This document shows, piece after piece, positions 16,280-26,086 of a stretch of 64,000 bases of DNA. The number at the start of each line of letters is the position of its first letter. Position 1 is the stretch's first letter. Below the pieces are notes generated by a model that made no database searches, was not told the origin of the DNA, and worked only from the letters and a program-made list of their open reading frames with translations. The translations under genes and the position numbers were made by a program. The stretch is from Staphylococcus caprae. GTDB lineage: Bacteria; Bacillota; Bacilli; Staphylococcales; Staphylococcaceae. The stretch is taken from contig NZ_PPRT01000038.1 of assembly GCF_002902725.1 (NCBI RefSeq), forward strand, positions 28,320-92,319. The letters are read 5' to 3'.

Positions 16280-17560
16280 ATGAGAGAATTGAATATTGCA
16301 TTACTTGGTTTGGGAACTGTCGGATCAGGTGTTGTAAAAATCATTGAGGAGAATAGGCAACAAATTAAAGACACCATCAACAAGGATATCGTCATTAAGC
16401 ATATTTTAGTGCGCGACACATCAAAAAAGCGTCCGTTAAATATTAGTCAATATCATCTAACAGAAGATATTAATGAGATATTAGAAGATGAATCAATTGA
16501 TATTGTAGTTGAGGTGATGGGAGGTATAGAACCAACCGTAGACTGGTTAAGAACAGCATTAAAAAAGAAAAAGCACGTCATCACTGCGAATAAAGACTTG
16601 TTAGCAGTTCATTTAAAACTTTTAGAAGATTTAGCAGAACAAAATCATGTAGCATTAAAATTTGAAGCAAGTGTTGCAGGTGGAATTCCTATTGTTAATG
16701 CTATTAATAATGGATTAAATGCTAACAATATTTCTAAATTTATGGGTATTCTTAACGGAACTTCTAATTTTATTCTCTCTAAAATGACACGTGAGCAAAC
16801 GTCATTTGAAGAAGCATTAGACGAAGCACAGCGTTTAGGTTTTGCCGAAGCGGACCCTACTGATGACGTAGAAGGTGTAGATGCAGCTAGGAAAGTAGTC
16901 ATCACATCTTATCTATCATTTAACCAAGTGATTAAATTGAATGACGTTAAATTAACAGGTATTAGCGGCACAACTTTATCAGATATTAATGCAGCTAATG
17001 ACTTAGGATATAAAATTAAATTAATTGGTAAAGGGACTTATGAAAATGGACGAGTTAACGCATCTGTCGAACCTACACTCATTCACAAAACACATCAACT
17101 TGCGTCTGTTGAGAATGAATATAATGCTATTTATGTAATTGGAGATGCCGTTGGAGACACAATGTTTTATGGTAAAGGTGCTGGTAGTTTAGCTACAGGT
17201 AGTGCCGTAGTAAGTGATTTACTCAATGTAGCATTATTCTTTGAGTCAAATCTTCACACTTTACCACCACATTTTGAATTAAAAACGGATGAAACAAGGG
17301 AAATGATGGATGGTGAAGAACCTGTAGCAATTAAAGAGAAGTTAAATTATTACATAGTATTGCAACGTAACAACTTAGCTATAGATAAACTGGAAAATGA
17401 AATTAAAGCACAATTACCATTCCATAAATCATTACAGATTGTTGAACGAGATGATCAAACAGTAGCAATTATCGTTATTGGTCTAGATCAATCTCCAGAG
17501 AAAGTGTTAAATAAAGCAGGATTCAATGTTGAAAAAATTTATCCTGTAGAAGGAGTTTAA
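16280..17560 (+). CDS. hom: Homoserine dehydrogenase
   Basis: 426-residue NAD(P)H-dependent enzyme reducing aspartate semialdehyde to homoserine. N-terminal Rossmann motif GLGTVGSGV (residues 10-18); catalytic-domain segments [20 protein letters not shown] and [15 protein letters not shown]-terminal ACT domain (about 345-426) for feedback control by threonine. ATG preceded by GGAGG. First gene of hom-thrC-thrB; thrC starts five bases after its stop. Confidence 0.96.
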   Translation: MRELNIALLGLGTVGSGVVKIIEENRQQIKDTINKDIVIKHILVRDTSKKRPLNISQYHLTEDINEILEDESIDIVVEVMGGIEPTVDWLRTALKKKKHVITANKDLLAVHLKLLEDLAEQNHVALKFEASVAGGIPIVNAINNGLNANNISKFMGILNGTSNFILSKMTREQTSFEEALDEAQRLGFAEADPTDDVEGVDAARKVVITSYLSFNQVIKLNDVKLTGISGTTLSDINAANDLGYKIKLIGKGTYENGRVNASVEPTLIHKTHQLASVENEYNAIYVIGDAVGDTMFYGKGAGSLATGSAVVSDLLNVALFFESNLHTLPPHFELKTDETREMMDGEEPVAIKEKLNYYIVLQRNNLAIDKLENEIKAQLPFHKSLQIVERDDQTVAIIVIGLDQSPEKVLNKAGFNVEKIYPVEGV

Positions 17561-17565
17561 TAAAT

Positions 17566-18630
17566 ATGAAAAGATGGCAAGTTTTAGTTAAAGAATTTAG
17601 CGAATATTTACCAGTCAATGAGGAAACACCACAACTTACATTAAATGAAGGTAGTACACCGCTCATTTATTGTGAAAAACTTTCAAAAAAATTAGATATC
17701 GAATTATATGTGAAATATGAAGGTGCAAATCCTACTGGTTCTTTTAAAGATCGTGGAATGGTAATGGCGGTAACAAAGGCAAAAGAACAAGGCAAGAAAG
17801 TAGTCATTTGTGCTTCTACGGGAAATACTTCTGCTTCAGCAGCAGCTTATGCAGCACGTGCTGGTTTAAAAGCGATTGTAGTAATTCCAGAAGGTAAAAT
17901 CGCTTTAGGAAAGTTATCGCAAGCAGTGATGTATGGTGCTGAAATTGTTTCAATTGAGGGTAATTTCGATGAAGCTTTAGAAATAGTGAAAGAAATTGCT
18001 GCAGAAAACAAAGAAATTGAACTGGTGAACTCAGTCAATCCTTTTAGAATAGAAGGTCAAAAAACAGGTGCATTCGAGGTAGTCGAACAACTTGATGGTG
18101 AAGCTCCTGATGTTTTAGCAATTCCAGTAGGTAACGCTGGAAATATCACTGCTTACTGGAAAGGATTCGTTGAATATCACGATAAGAAAAAAACGCAATT
18201 ACCACAACTATTTGGATTCCAAGCAGAAGGTGCTTCTCCAATTGTTCAAAACAAAGTTGTGAAAAACCCTGAAACAATTGCAACAGCTATTCGAATTGGT
18301 AACCCAGCAAGCTGGCAAAAAGCAGTCAAAGCTCTAGACGAATCAAATGGGTTAATTGATAGTGTAACTGATGAAGAAATTTTAGAAGCATATCAATTAA
18401 TGACGACAAATGAAGGGGTATTTAGTGAACCAGCAAGTAATGCATCTATTGCAGGCTTAATCAAACTTCATAGAAAAGGTAAGTTGCCTAAAGGTAAGAA
18501 AGTCGTAGCAGTACTCACTGGTAATGGCTTAAAAGATCCTGATACAGCCATCTCATTATTAGATAATCCAATTCAACCGTTACCAAATGATAAGGATAGT
18601 ATTATTAGTTATATTAAAGGGGCAATTTGA
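17566..18630 (+). CDS. thrC: Threonine synthase
   Basis: 354-residue PLP enzyme converting O-phosphohomoserine to threonine. The PLP lysine is in GSFKDRGM (about residue 60). [19 protein letters not shown] binds the cofactor phosphate and substrate, and [10 protein letters not shown] is the glycine-rich loop. Length fits the short Gram-positive class. Upstream AGGAG site overlaps the end of hom. thrB follows after one base. Confidence 0.96.
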   Translation: MKRWQVLVKEFSEYLPVNEETPQLTLNEGSTPLIYCEKLSKKLDIELYVKYEGANPTGSFKDRGMVMAVTKAKEQGKKVVICASTGNTSASAAAYAARAGLKAIVVIPEGKIALGKLSQAVMYGAEIVSIEGNFDEALEIVKEIAAENKEIELVNSVNPFRIEGQKTGAFEVVEQLDGEAPDVLAIPVGNAGNITAYWKGFVEYHDKKKTQLPQLFGFQAEGASPIVQNKVVKNPETIATAIRIGNPASWQKAVKALDESNGLIDSVTDEEILEAYQLMTTNEGVFSEPASNASIAGLIKLHRKGKLPKGKKVVAVLTGNGLKDPDTAISLLDNPIQPLPNDKDSIISYIKGAI

Positions 18631-18631
18631 T

Positions 18632-19552
18632 ATGGAAGAAGTTTTAAAACTTAAAATTCCGGCATCAACTGCTAATTTAGGTGTAGGTTTCGATTCTATT
18701 GGAATGGCATTAGATAAATATCTCTATATGTCTATTAGAAGAATAGAAGGTAGAGATTGGGAATTTTTATATTATAGTCCAGAATTAGAGTCCCTTCCAA
18801 AAGATGAAAGTAATTATATATATAAAGTAGCACAAGAAGTTGCTCAAAAATTTAATGTAACTTTGCCATGTTTACAAATTGAAATGAGAAGTGATATCCC
18901 ACTAGCTAGAGGACTTGGTTCTTCTGCTTCAGCGCTAGTGGGCGCTTTATATATCGCTAATTACTTTGGGAATATTCAATTGTCGCAATATGAGTTATTA
19001 CAGTTGGCGACAGAAATTGAAGGTCACCCTGATAATGTGGCGCCTACGATTTACGGTGGACTTATATCTGGTTATTACAATCCTGATACTAAAGTTACAG
19101 ATGTGGCACGCATTGATGTACCAAAAGTTGACATTATTATAACAATTCCACCTTATGAACTAAAAACGGAAGACTCTAGAAATGCATTGCCAGAAACTTT
19201 TTCACATAAGGCTGCAGTACAAAATAGTGCTATAAGTAATACAATGATATGTGCGTTAATTCAACATAAATATAAATTGGCAGGTAAAATGATGGAACAA
19301 GATGGTTTTCATGAGCCATATAGACAGCATCTTATTCCGGAGTTTGGACAGGTACGACAAATATCAAGAGAACACGATGCATATGCTACTGTCATAAGTG
19401 GAGCAGGTCCTACAATTTTAACATTGAGTCCTAGAGAATATAGTGGAGAATTAGTAAGAACATTGCGCGATAAAGTGACAAATTGCATATCTGAACTCGT
19501 TACAATTAACGAAGTAGGCGTGATAGATGAAGTAGTGTACCAAAAGTCTTAA
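18632..19552 (+). CDS. thrB: Homoserine kinase
   Basis: 306-residue GHMP-family kinase phosphorylating homoserine. ATP loop [12 protein letters not shown] at about residue 90, N-terminal [14 protein letters not shown] and C-terminal [10 protein letters not shown] are diagnostic. The frame opens at 18587, but ATG 18632 follows an AAAGGGG site and gives the usual N-terminus. It completes the threonine pathway. Confidence 0.96.
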   Translation: MEEVLKLKIPASTANLGVGFDSIGMALDKYLYMSIRRIEGRDWEFLYYSPELESLPKDESNYIYKVAQEVAQKFNVTLPCLQIEMRSDIPLARGLGSSASALVGALYIANYFGNIQLSQYELLQLATEIEGHPDNVAPTIYGGLISGYYNPDTKVTDVARIDVPKVDIIITIPPYELKTEDSRNALPETFSHKAAVQNSAISNTMICALIQHKYKLAGKMMEQDGFHEPYRQHLIPEFGQVRQISREHDAYATVISGAGPTILTLSPREYSGELVRTLRDKVTNCISELVTINEVGVIDEVVYQKS

Positions 19553-19615
19553 ACTGTTGTAAAATATAGTTAAGAAAGAGTTTTGACTATGTCATGGAAG
19601 GAGTTCTATTGCTAT

Positions 19616-20419
19616 ATGAGTAAATATAAAATGATAGTATTAGACATGGATGACACACTAATGAATGGTGAGAATCAAGTTTCACCTGAAACTAAATCCT
19701 ATTTAATTGATATTCAAGAAAAAGGATACAGTGTCGTTTTAGCTTCTGGCCGTCCTACAGAAGGTATGATTCCAGTAGCTAAAGATTTAAAGTTAAACCA
19801 CAATGAAAGTTTTATTATTAGTTATAATGGTGGGAAAACTATCAGAATGTTTGACGAAGAAGTTGAAGTGAGCAAAACAGTTTCTAAGGAAAACTTTGAT
19901 TTAATTGTTGATTACTGTAGAGATAGAGGATTTTTAGTTTTAACCTATGATAATGGCTATATTATTCATGATAGTGATCATGAGTATATGAATATTGAAT
20001 CTGAATTAACTGGCTTGCCAATGAAACGCGTTGATGACATTAAGACTTACATTAAACATGATGTCCCAAAAGTTATGGGTGTCGATTATGTAGGTAATAT
20101 CACTGAAGCACGTATTGATTTAAATGGTTTCTTCAACGAAGACATTGATGTTACAACTAGTAAGCCATTCTTCTTAGAGTTCATGGCGAAAGATGTGTCG
20201 AAAGGGAATGCAATCAAAGCGCTCTGTAATAAAATGAATATAGGTTTAGAAGAAGTGATTGCATTTGGTGATAGTTTGAATGACCAATCTATGTTTGAAG
20301 TTGCTGGTTATTCAGTTGCTATGGGTAATGCAAGTGATGAACTGAAAGCTCTAGCTGATGAAGTTACATTAGATAATAATTCGAATGGAATTCCACATTT
20401 ATTAAAGACATTGCTTTAA
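19616..20419 (+). CDS. Cof-type HAD phosphatase
   Basis: 267-residue HAD-superfamily hydrolase, Cof subgroup. Motif I is LDMDDTLM (nucleophile first Asp), motif II ASGRP, motif IV GDSLNDQSMFEVAG. The large C2B cap lies between motifs II and III. Such enzymes dephosphorylate sugar phosphates, flavin or PLP; the substrate cannot be told from sequence. ATG 19616 has AAGGAG at 19598-19603; an in-frame TTG at 19583 is less likely. It follows thrB by 63 bases with no terminator between. Confidence 0.88.
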   Translation: MSKYKMIVLDMDDTLMNGENQVSPETKSYLIDIQEKGYSVVLASGRPTEGMIPVAKDLKLNHNESFIISYNGGKTIRMFDEEVEVSKTVSKENFDLIVDYCRDRGFLVLTYDNGYIIHDSDHEYMNIESELTGLPMKRVDDIKTYIKHDVPKVMGVDYVGNITEARIDLNGFFNEDIDVTTSKPFFLEFMAKDVSKGNAIKALCNKMNIGLEEVIAFGDSLNDQSMFEVAGYSVAMGNASDELKALADEVTLDNNSNGIPHLLKTLL

Positions 20420-20429
20420 AATATAAATA

Positions 20430-20535
20430 AGACTTAGGTAAAGTTTGAAAAGAAGTGCTCTGAACCTTAAAAGTTAGACTGAAATTCTAACCTAAAGGGT
20501 ACACTTTTATCAAATAACCTAAGTCTGTTTTTTTA
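20430..20535 (+). terminator. Long nested terminator structure
   Basis: AGACTTAGGT (20430-20439) pairs with ACCTAAGTCT (20517-20526), followed by seven T. The 77-base interior contains a second hairpin (GTTAGactgaaattCTAAC with flanking ACCTT/AAGGGT). Larger than a normal terminator. Confidence 0.75.
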
Positions 20536-20538
20536 TTT

Positions 20539-20853
20539 TTATTTAGCTGTGTGCGTCCAATCATGTTTACCTTTATATCGTTTCACATGAGCATAAACTT
20601 GATCAGCAGCATAATCTAGGTTTGTATATACAGTAATGCTAAAGGCTGATTGGTTTTCTTCAAAAGGTTCATCTAAGAATACTTCTTTTAGATGCGTAAA
20701 TAAATCGTTCATTTGATTATGTTCTAAACTAGGATATTCTCTTAATGTACGTTTCAATAACTTACCGTTTTTTTCTTCTAGTGCTTGTACGACGATAACA
20801 AAGCGTTCATCCTGTTTCATAACATCATCAAATAAGTTAGTTTGTCCAACCAT
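20539..20853 (-). CDS. Conserved hypothetical protein
   Basis: 104 residues from ATG 20853 (MVGQTNLFDDVMKQDERF...), preceded by GAGGT on the minus strand; an upstream in-frame GTG at 20862 overlaps that site. Acidic N-half, basic C-half ending KGKHDWTHTAK. No membrane segment or signal. I do not recognise a family. It is convergent with the HAD gene. Confidence 0.7.
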   Translation of the reverse strand: MVGQTNLFDDVMKQDERFVIVVQALEEKNGKLLKRTLREYPSLEHNQMNDLFTHLKEVFLDEPFEENQSAFSITVYTNLDYAADQVYAHVKRYKGKHDWTHTAK

Positions 20854-20981
20854 GTTATCCACCTCTAAACCGTTTTATTACTTATATTATACATGATTAC
20901 TTATAAACATAAAATATTGAAAGTTAGCGCTAGAAAAGTTTGTTTTCAAAAATTTGAATAAGAAAATTTGAATATTGTAAT

Positions 20982-21012
20982 AAAAAAACGATGATTCAAA
21001 AATGAATCATCG
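20982..21012 (-). terminator. Terminator after lysP
   Basis: CGATGATTCA-AAAA-TGAATCATCG perfect hairpin, followed on the minus strand by a run of T. Confidence 0.88.
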
Positions 21013-21022
21013 CTTTTAAAAA

Positions 21023-22471
21023 TTAATCTTTATAATTGTGTGGTGTTAAGTCCATCGCCTCTAATTTAACAAAGTGTGTACGTTTAATAACTTTATGAAC
21101 AAAATAAATAATTGCAAGTATGATGATTGGCGTAAAGTTTCTTAATACGCTTAAGAAATCGCCTGAAATAATACTTCCGAACGAGTTACCTAATAGTAAA
21201 AATAACAATGTAATAATCACTATAATTGGACCAACTGGATAAAATGGTGCTTTATAAGACAGTAATTCATTTGGATTCTTACCTTGTCGTTTAATAGCTC
21301 TACGTAATCTAATTTGAGACCATATACTTGATCCCCATACAACTATAACCATTGAACCAATGATATTAAGAAGATTAAACACTGCGTTAGCATTAAAATT
21401 TGCGTATATAATGACAAGCACAATTAATACATAAGTTGTAACTAACGCACGCATTGGTAATTTAGTTTTGTCGTTTAACTTACCGAAAAATTTAGGAGCT
21501 TGACCATTTGCACTTAATGAAAATAGCATTCTACTCGTTGTATAGATACCAGAGTTTGCCGCTGATAATAATGAAGTTAAAATGACAGCATTAATCACTG
21601 ATGCCGCAAAAGCAATACCAATCCTATCAAATACAATTGTAAACGGACTTTGAGATACAGATTCGTGTTTATTAAGTAACAAAGGATCTGTATATGGAAT
21701 AATTGCCGCGATAACTGCGATAGATAAAACATAGAATAAGAGAATTCTCCAGAAAACTTGTTTAATCGCTTTAGGCATAGATTTCTGAGGATTATTAGAC
21801 TCTCCAGCAGTTACTGCAACAACTTCGGTACCTCCAACAGAGAATCCGGCTACAAGTAACACACTCAATATTCCTGATATACCTCCAACAAATGGTGCTT
21901 CTCCTTTAGTATAATTTTCAAAACCATAAGAATGGCCACCTAATATACCGAAAATCATTAATATACCAAATATTATAAAAACAATAATCGTAATGACTTT
22001 AATAAGTGATAGCCAGAATTCAGTTTCACCAAAGGCTTTTACTGAAAATATATTGATTAAGAAAATGAATGTTAGGAATATCAAACTCCAAGTTAAAGGA
22101 CTTAATACTTTAAATACATCCCAGAATTGTAAAACATTTGAAGCTACAATGACGTCCACGCTTGTTACAAGCGACCACATTCCCCAATAAAGCCAACCCA
22201 TAGTAAAACCTAAAGAAGGGTCAACGAAGCGGGTAGAATAGGAACTAAAAGAACCTGAAACTGGGTAAAATGTCGCTAATTCACCAATAGATGACATTAA
22301 AAAGTAAAGCATAACTCCAATAAGTATGTAGGCTAATATTGCACCGCCAGGCCCAGCTTGTGAAATTACACTGCCGGTTGCTACAAATAGACCTGTACCG
22401 ATAGCGCCACCAATTGCAATCATAGATATATGTCTCGAATTGAGACTTCGTTTCATATTGTTATCTTCCAT
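21023..22471 (-). CDS. lysP: Amino-acid permease, lysine-specific type
   Basis: 482-residue APC-superfamily transporter with about 12 membrane helices. GGAIGTGLFVATG in helix 1 is the substrate-binding unwound segment. The N-terminus (MKRSLNSRHISMIAIGG), length and similarity to LysP-type permeases suggest proton-coupled lysine uptake. GGGAG site before the ATG. It stands alone and divergent from katA. The region upstream has a promoter, a palindrome and a CodY-like motif but no lysine riboswitch that I can see. Confidence 0.85.
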   Translation of the reverse strand: MEDNNMKRSLNSRHISMIAIGGAIGTGLFVATGSVISQAGPGGAILAYILIGVMLYFLMSSIGELATFYPVSGSFSSYSTRFVDPSLGFTMGWLYWGMWSLVTSVDVIVASNVLQFWDVFKVLSPLTWSLIFLTFIFLINIFSVKAFGETEFWLSLIKVITIIVFIIFGILMIFGILGGHSYGFENYTKGEAPFVGGISGILSVLLVAGFSVGGTEVVAVTAGESNNPQKSMPKAIKQVFWRILLFYVLSIAVIAAIIPYTDPLLLNKHESVSQSPFTIVFDRIGIAFAASVINAVILTSLLSAANSGIYTTSRMLFSLSANGQAPKFFGKLNDKTKLPMRALVTTYVLIVLVIIYANFNANAVFNLLNIIGSMVIVVWGSSIWSQIRLRRAIKRQGKNPNELLSYKAPFYPVGPIIVIITLLFLLLGNSFGSIISGDFLSVLRNFTPIIILAIIYFVHKVIKRTHFVKLEAMDLTPHNYKD

Positions 22472-22504
22472 ATGGTGTCTCCCATCTAATTAAATATATC
22501 CACC

Positions 22505-22533
22505 ATTTTAATCGTTTTAGATAGAGTATTCAA
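22505..22533 (-). promoter_or_regulatory. Promoter of lysP
   Basis: Minus-strand TTGAAT, 17-base spacer, TAAAAT, about 35 bases before the start. Confidence 0.6.
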
Positions 22534-22544
22534 TAACTTTTTAG

Positions 22545-22585
22545 CACTTTAAAGTGAAAAAATATTTAAAATTTCTGTGAAAATT
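22545..22585. promoter_or_regulatory. Palindrome and CodY-like motif, lysP-katA region
   Basis: CACTTTAAAGTG (22545-22556) is a perfect 12-base palindrome just upstream of the lysP promoter. ATTTCTGTGAAAATT (22571-22585) matches the CodY consensus at 12 of 15 positions. Confidence 0.4.
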
Positions 22586-22650
22586 CTAATACGTAGTGAA
22601 TTTGTGTTTAATTGCTTATTAAAACGGGTTTAATTAAAATGTATATTACA

Positions 22651-22665
22651 TTGTAATTATTATTA
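22651..22665. promoter_or_regulatory. PerR box
   Basis: TTGTAATTATTATTA matches the PerR consensus TTATAATTATTATAA at 13 of 15 positions, 25 bases before katA. PerR control of catalase is established in staphylococci. Confidence 0.75.
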
Positions 22666-22690
22666 AAAGTAATAAGAGGGGGAACTTATA

Positions 22691-24205
22691 ATGTCAAAAC
22701 AAGATGGGAAATTAACGGGCTTATTTGGTGCACCAGTATCAGATAGAGAAAATAGTATGACAGCTGGTCCACGTGGTCCTTTATTGATGCAAGACATTTA
22801 TTATTTAGAACAAATGTCACATTTTGATCGCGAGGTTATTCCAGAACGTCGTATGCATGCAAAAGGTTCTGGGGCTTTCGGTACTTTCACAGTGACAAAC
22901 GATATAACAAAATATACGAACGCTAAAATCTTTTCTGAAGTTGGAAAACAAACTGAAATGTTTGCACGTTTCTCAACAGTATCTGGTGAAAGAGGGGCTG
23001 CAGATTTAGAACGTGATATTAGAGGATTTGCTTTAAAATTCTACACTGAAGACGGTAACTGGGATTTAGTAGGAAATAATACACCTGTATTCTTCTTTAG
23101 AGACCCAAAATTATTTATTAGTTTAAACCGTGCTGTGAAGCGTGATCCTCGAACAAATATGAGAAGTCCTCAAAATAACTGGGATTTCTGGACAGGGGTC
23201 CCTGAATCATTACACCAAGTTACAATCTTAATGTCAGATCGTGGTATGCCTAAAGGGTTCCGTAATATGCATGGATTCGGTTCCCATACTTATTCAATGT
23301 ATAATGACGAAGGTGAACGCGTTTGGGTAAAATACCATTTTAGAACGCAACAAGGTATTGAAAACTATACTGATGAAGAAGCGGCTGAAATCGTGGGAAT
23401 GGATAGAGATTCTTCTCAAAGAGATTTATACAATGCCATTGAAAAAGGGGATTATCCTAAATGGAAAATGTATATCCAAGTTATGACAGAAGAACAAGCT
23501 AAAAATCATCCAGACAATCCATTTGATTTAACTAAAGTATGGTACAAAGGTGATTATCCATTAATAGAAGTCGGAGAGTTTGAATTAAACCGCAATCCTG
23601 AGAACTATTTTATGGATGTAGAACAAGCCGCATTTGCACCTACAAATATTGTACCTGGATTAGACTTTTCACCTGATAAAGTGTTACAAGGTCGATTATT
23701 CTCATACGGTGACGCACAACGTTATAGATTAGGAGTTAACCACTGGCAAATTCCTGTTAATCAACCTAAAGCTGTTGGCGTAGAGAACTTATGCCCATTT
23801 AGTCGTGATGGTCAAATGCGTTTCTTAGATGATAACCAAGGTGGAGGGCCACACTATTATCCTAATAACCAAGGTGTTTATGATTCACAACCTGAATTCA
23901 AGAAACCGCCATTCCCAACTGATGGCGATGGTTATGAATATAACTTCCGTCAAGATGATGATAATTATTTTGAACAACCAGGTAAGTTATTCCGTTTACA
24001 ATCAGATGATGCGAAAGAACGTATCTTTACTAATACTGCAAATGCGATGGACGGGGTGACTGAAGATGTGAAAATTCGTCATATACGTCATTGTTATAAA
24101 GCTGATCCAGAATATGGTAAAGGTGTAGCTAAAGCATTAGGCATCGATATCAACCAAATTGATTTGGAAACTGAAAAAGACGAAACTTATGAAAATTTTA
24201 AATAA
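22691..24205 (+). CDS. katA: Catalase
   Basis: 504-residue monofunctional haem catalase (clade 3 size). Catalytic His56 in [14 protein letters not shown] and Asn129 in LVGNNTPVF; haem-ligand Tyr339 in [14 protein letters not shown]. All are intact. It detoxifies hydrogen peroxide in the cytoplasm. Strong GAGGGGG site, PerR box upstream. Divergent from lysP; rpmG follows with its own promoter. Confidence 0.97.
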   Translation: MSKQDGKLTGLFGAPVSDRENSMTAGPRGPLLMQDIYYLEQMSHFDREVIPERRMHAKGSGAFGTFTVTNDITKYTNAKIFSEVGKQTEMFARFSTVSGERGAADLERDIRGFALKFYTEDGNWDLVGNNTPVFFFRDPKLFISLNRAVKRDPRTNMRSPQNNWDFWTGVPESLHQVTILMSDRGMPKGFRNMHGFGSHTYSMYNDEGERVWVKYHFRTQQGIENYTDEEAAEIVGMDRDSSQRDLYNAIEKGDYPKWKMYIQVMTEEQAKNHPDNPFDLTKVWYKGDYPLIEVGEFELNRNPENYFMDVEQAAFAPTNIVPGLDFSPDKVLQGRLFSYGDAQRYRLGVNHWQIPVNQPKAVGVENLCPFSRDGQMRFLDDNQGGGPHYYPNNQGVYDSQPEFKKPPFPTDGDGYEYNFRQDDDNYFEQPGKLFRLQSDDAKERIFTNTANAMDGVTEDVKIRHIRHCYKADPEYGKGVAKALGIDINQIDLETEKDETYENFK

Positions 24206-24224
24206 TTAATTTGAAATGATTAGA

Positions 24225-24275
24225 TTGCACACCTTCATATAATATGGTAGAATTTTAAATCGTAAGAATTCCTAA
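24225..24275 (+). promoter_or_regulatory. rpmG promoter with Zur half-site
   Basis: TTGCAC, 17-base spacer, TAGAAT (24225-24253). TAAATCGTAA at 24256-24265 is one perfect arm of a Zur box, but the second arm (24267-24275) is degenerate. Confidence 0.5.
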
Positions 24276-24298
24276 CAACATTAGAAAGGGTGTTTAAC

Positions 24299-24448
24299 GT
24301 GCGCGTAAATATTACATTAGCTTGCACTGAATGTGGCGATCGTAACTATATTACTACTAAAAATAAACGTAATAATCCAGAACGTATTGAAATGAAAAAA
24401 TACTGCCCTAGATTAAATAAATATACGTTACATCGTGAAACTAAATAA
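24299..24448 (+). CDS. rpmG: 50S ribosomal protein L33
   Basis: 49 residues: [20 protein letters not shown]..., ending KYTLHRETK. It has one CxxC pair (CTEC) but only one Cys in the second half (YCPRLNKY) where zinc-binding forms have CxxC. It is therefore an intermediate or zinc-poor form. GTG start with GAAAGGG upstream. Staphylococci carry several L33 paralogues, and this one sits next to an S14 paralogue behind a Zur box. Confidence 0.93.
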
Positions 24449-24485
24449 TTTTCTTATCTTTCAAATACGACAATTTGAAATTGAT

Positions 24486-24519
24486 AGTCTCTTCTGTAAT
24501 TTATGGAAGAGACTTTTTT
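24486..24519 (+). terminator. Terminator after rpmG
   Basis: AGTCTCTTC pairs with GAAGAGACT, followed by six T. Confidence 0.88.
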
Positions 24520-24595
24520 GTTGCTTAAATAGTTTTTAATGACAGACGGGTAAATTAGTAGACATGTATGATGATTGTTAAAAGAAATTTTTTAC

Positions 24596-24648
24596 TTGTA
24601 TAAATGAGAATTTATGTTATTCTATAAAACGTAATAATTACGATTTAT
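24596..24648. promoter_or_regulatory. rpsN promoter and Zur box
   Basis: TTGTAT, 16-base spacer, TATTCT (24596-24623). Directly after the -10, at 24624-24648, is a 25-base palindrome with core CGTAATAATTACG and arms differing at one position. This closely fits the Zur box of Bacillus and Staphylococcus. Confidence 0.85.
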
Positions 24649-24666
24649 AGAAAAGAGGTTATTTTA

Positions 24667-24936
24667 ATGGCTAAGAAATCTAAAGTAGTAAAAGAACAAA
24701 AAAGACAAGAACTTGTAGAAAAATATTATGAGTTGCGTAAAGAATTAAAAGCAAAAGGTGATTACGAAGCTTTAAGAAAACTACCAAGAGATTCTTCTCC
24801 TACAAGACTTACTAGAAGATGTAAAGTCACTGGTAGACCAAGAGGCGTTTTACGTAAATTTGAAATGTCTAGAATTGCTTTTAGAGAACATGCACATAAA
24901 GGTCAAATTCCTGGCGTTAAAAAATCAAGCTGGTAA
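24667..24936 (+). CDS. rpsN: 30S ribosomal protein S14, zinc-independent paralogue
   Basis: 89-residue S14 of the long form without the two CxxC zinc motifs; only one Cys ([11 protein letters not shown]) remains. The C-terminus [21 protein letters not shown] is typical of S14. In Firmicutes this form replaces the 61-residue zinc-binding S14 of the main ribosomal operon during zinc starvation, and the Zur box upstream fits that role. Site AAAGAGG before the ATG. Confidence 0.95.
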   Translation: MAKKSKVVKEQKRQELVEKYYELRKELKAKGDYEALRKLPRDSSPTRLTRRCKVTGRPRGVLRKFEMSRIAFREHAHKGQIPGVKKSSW

Positions 24937-24959
24937 TTTTAATATAAGTCTTTAGTCCA

Positions 24960-24988
24960 TTTACAATAGTCGAAAAACAATGTACAGT
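24960..24988 (+). promoter_or_regulatory. Promoter of guaC
   Basis: TTTACA, 17-base spacer, TACAGT, with a leader of about 100 bases. Confidence 0.6.
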
Positions 24989-25004
24989 TAATAAGGATAT
25001 AAAT

Positions 25005-25048
25005 AACTGAATAATATAAGTGTTTTTAATGAGATTATTCGGTTTTAA
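25005..25048 (+). terminator. Hairpin in guaC leader
   Basis: AACTGAATAAT pairs with ATTATTCGGTT (one wobble) and is followed by four T, between the promoter and guaC. It may end rpsN transcripts or attenuate guaC. No purine-riboswitch core is seen. Confidence 0.5.
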
Positions 25049-25095
25049 TAAATTATCCTGATTAAAATTTTCTATTGTAAGGGGAAAAAGAAAAA

Positions 25096-26073
25096 ATGAA
25101 GATTTTTGATTATGAAGATATACAATTAATTCCAAATAAATGTATTGTTAGTAGTCGTTCAGAATGTGATACTTCTATAAAGTTCGGACCACGTTCTTTT
25201 AAATTACCTGTGGTACCTGCAAATATGCAAACTGTAATGAATGAAGAATTAGCTCAATGGTTTGCTAAAAATGACTATTTCTACATTATGCATCGTTTCG
25301 ATGAGAAAGCACGTATTCCTTTCATCAAAAAGATGCAAAATGAAGGGCTATTTGCTTCAATTTCTGTTGGCGTGAAAGATAATGAATTTAAATTTGTAGA
25401 AGAACTCGCTTCAGAATCTCTAGTTCCTGAGTATATTACAATCGATATTGCACATGGTCATTCAGACTCTGTAATTAATATGATTAAACATATCAAAACA
25501 TATTTACCAGAAAGCTTTGTGATTGCTGGTAATGTTGGAACACCTGAAGGCGTTAGAGAGCTTGAGAATGCAGGTGCTGATGCCACAAAAGTAGGTATTG
25601 GACCAGGACGTGTTTGTATCACTAAAATTAAGACAGGATTTGGTACAGGTGGTTGGCAATTAGCTGCACTTAATATCTGCAGTAAAGCAGCACGAAAACC
25701 TATTATAGCTGACGGTGGGTTAAGAACACATGGTGATATTGCCAAATCTATTCGATTCGGAGCATCAATGGTTATGATTGGTTCACTATTTGCGGCGCAC
25801 GAAGAGTCTCCAGGTGAAACAGTTGAACTTGAAGGTAAAAAATATAAAGAGTATTTTGGTAGTGCTTCAGAATTCCAAAAAGGTGAACATAAAAATGTTG
25901 AAGGTAAAAAGATGTTTGTAGAACATAAAGGTTCACTTAAAGATACTTTAACTGAGATGCAACAAGATTTACAAAGTTCAATTTCATATGCAGGTGGTAA
26001 AGACTTGAAATCACTAAGAACTGTTGACTATGTCATTGTGAGAAACTCTATTTTTAATGGTGATAGAGACTAA
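25096..26073 (+). CDS. guaC: GMP reductase
   Basis: 325-residue NADPH-dependent GMP reductase, returning GMP to IMP in purine salvage. It is an (alpha/beta)8 barrel of the IMPDH/GMPR family without CBS domains. The catalytic cysteine is in [13 protein letters not shown] (about residue 175). [11 protein letters not shown] and [11 protein letters not shown] bind the phosphate. The length fits the GuaC2 class of Firmicutes. Site AAGGGG before the ATG. Followed closely by the CAP-domain gene. Confidence 0.93.
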   Translation: MKIFDYEDIQLIPNKCIVSSRSECDTSIKFGPRSFKLPVVPANMQTVMNEELAQWFAKNDYFYIMHRFDEKARIPFIKKMQNEGLFASISVGVKDNEFKFVEELASESLVPEYITIDIAHGHSDSVINMIKHIKTYLPESFVIAGNVGTPEGVRELENAGADATKVGIGPGRVCITKIKTGFGTGGWQLAALNICSKAARKPIIADGGLRTHGDIAKSIRFGASMVMIGSLFAAHEESPGETVELEGKKYKEYFGSASEFQKGEHKNVEGKKMFVEHKGSLKDTLTEMQQDLQSSISYAGGKDLKSLRTVDYVIVRNSIFNGDRD

Positions 26074-26086
26074 AATGAAGTAGTAG

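Noticed and set aside
22472-22690. Lysine riboswitch upstream of lysP
   Set aside because: The leader is only about 30 bases from the best promoter and shows no lysine-aptamer elements.
25005-25080. Purine riboswitch upstream of guaC
   Set aside because: The stem and loop lack the conserved purine-aptamer junction; only a plain hairpin remains.
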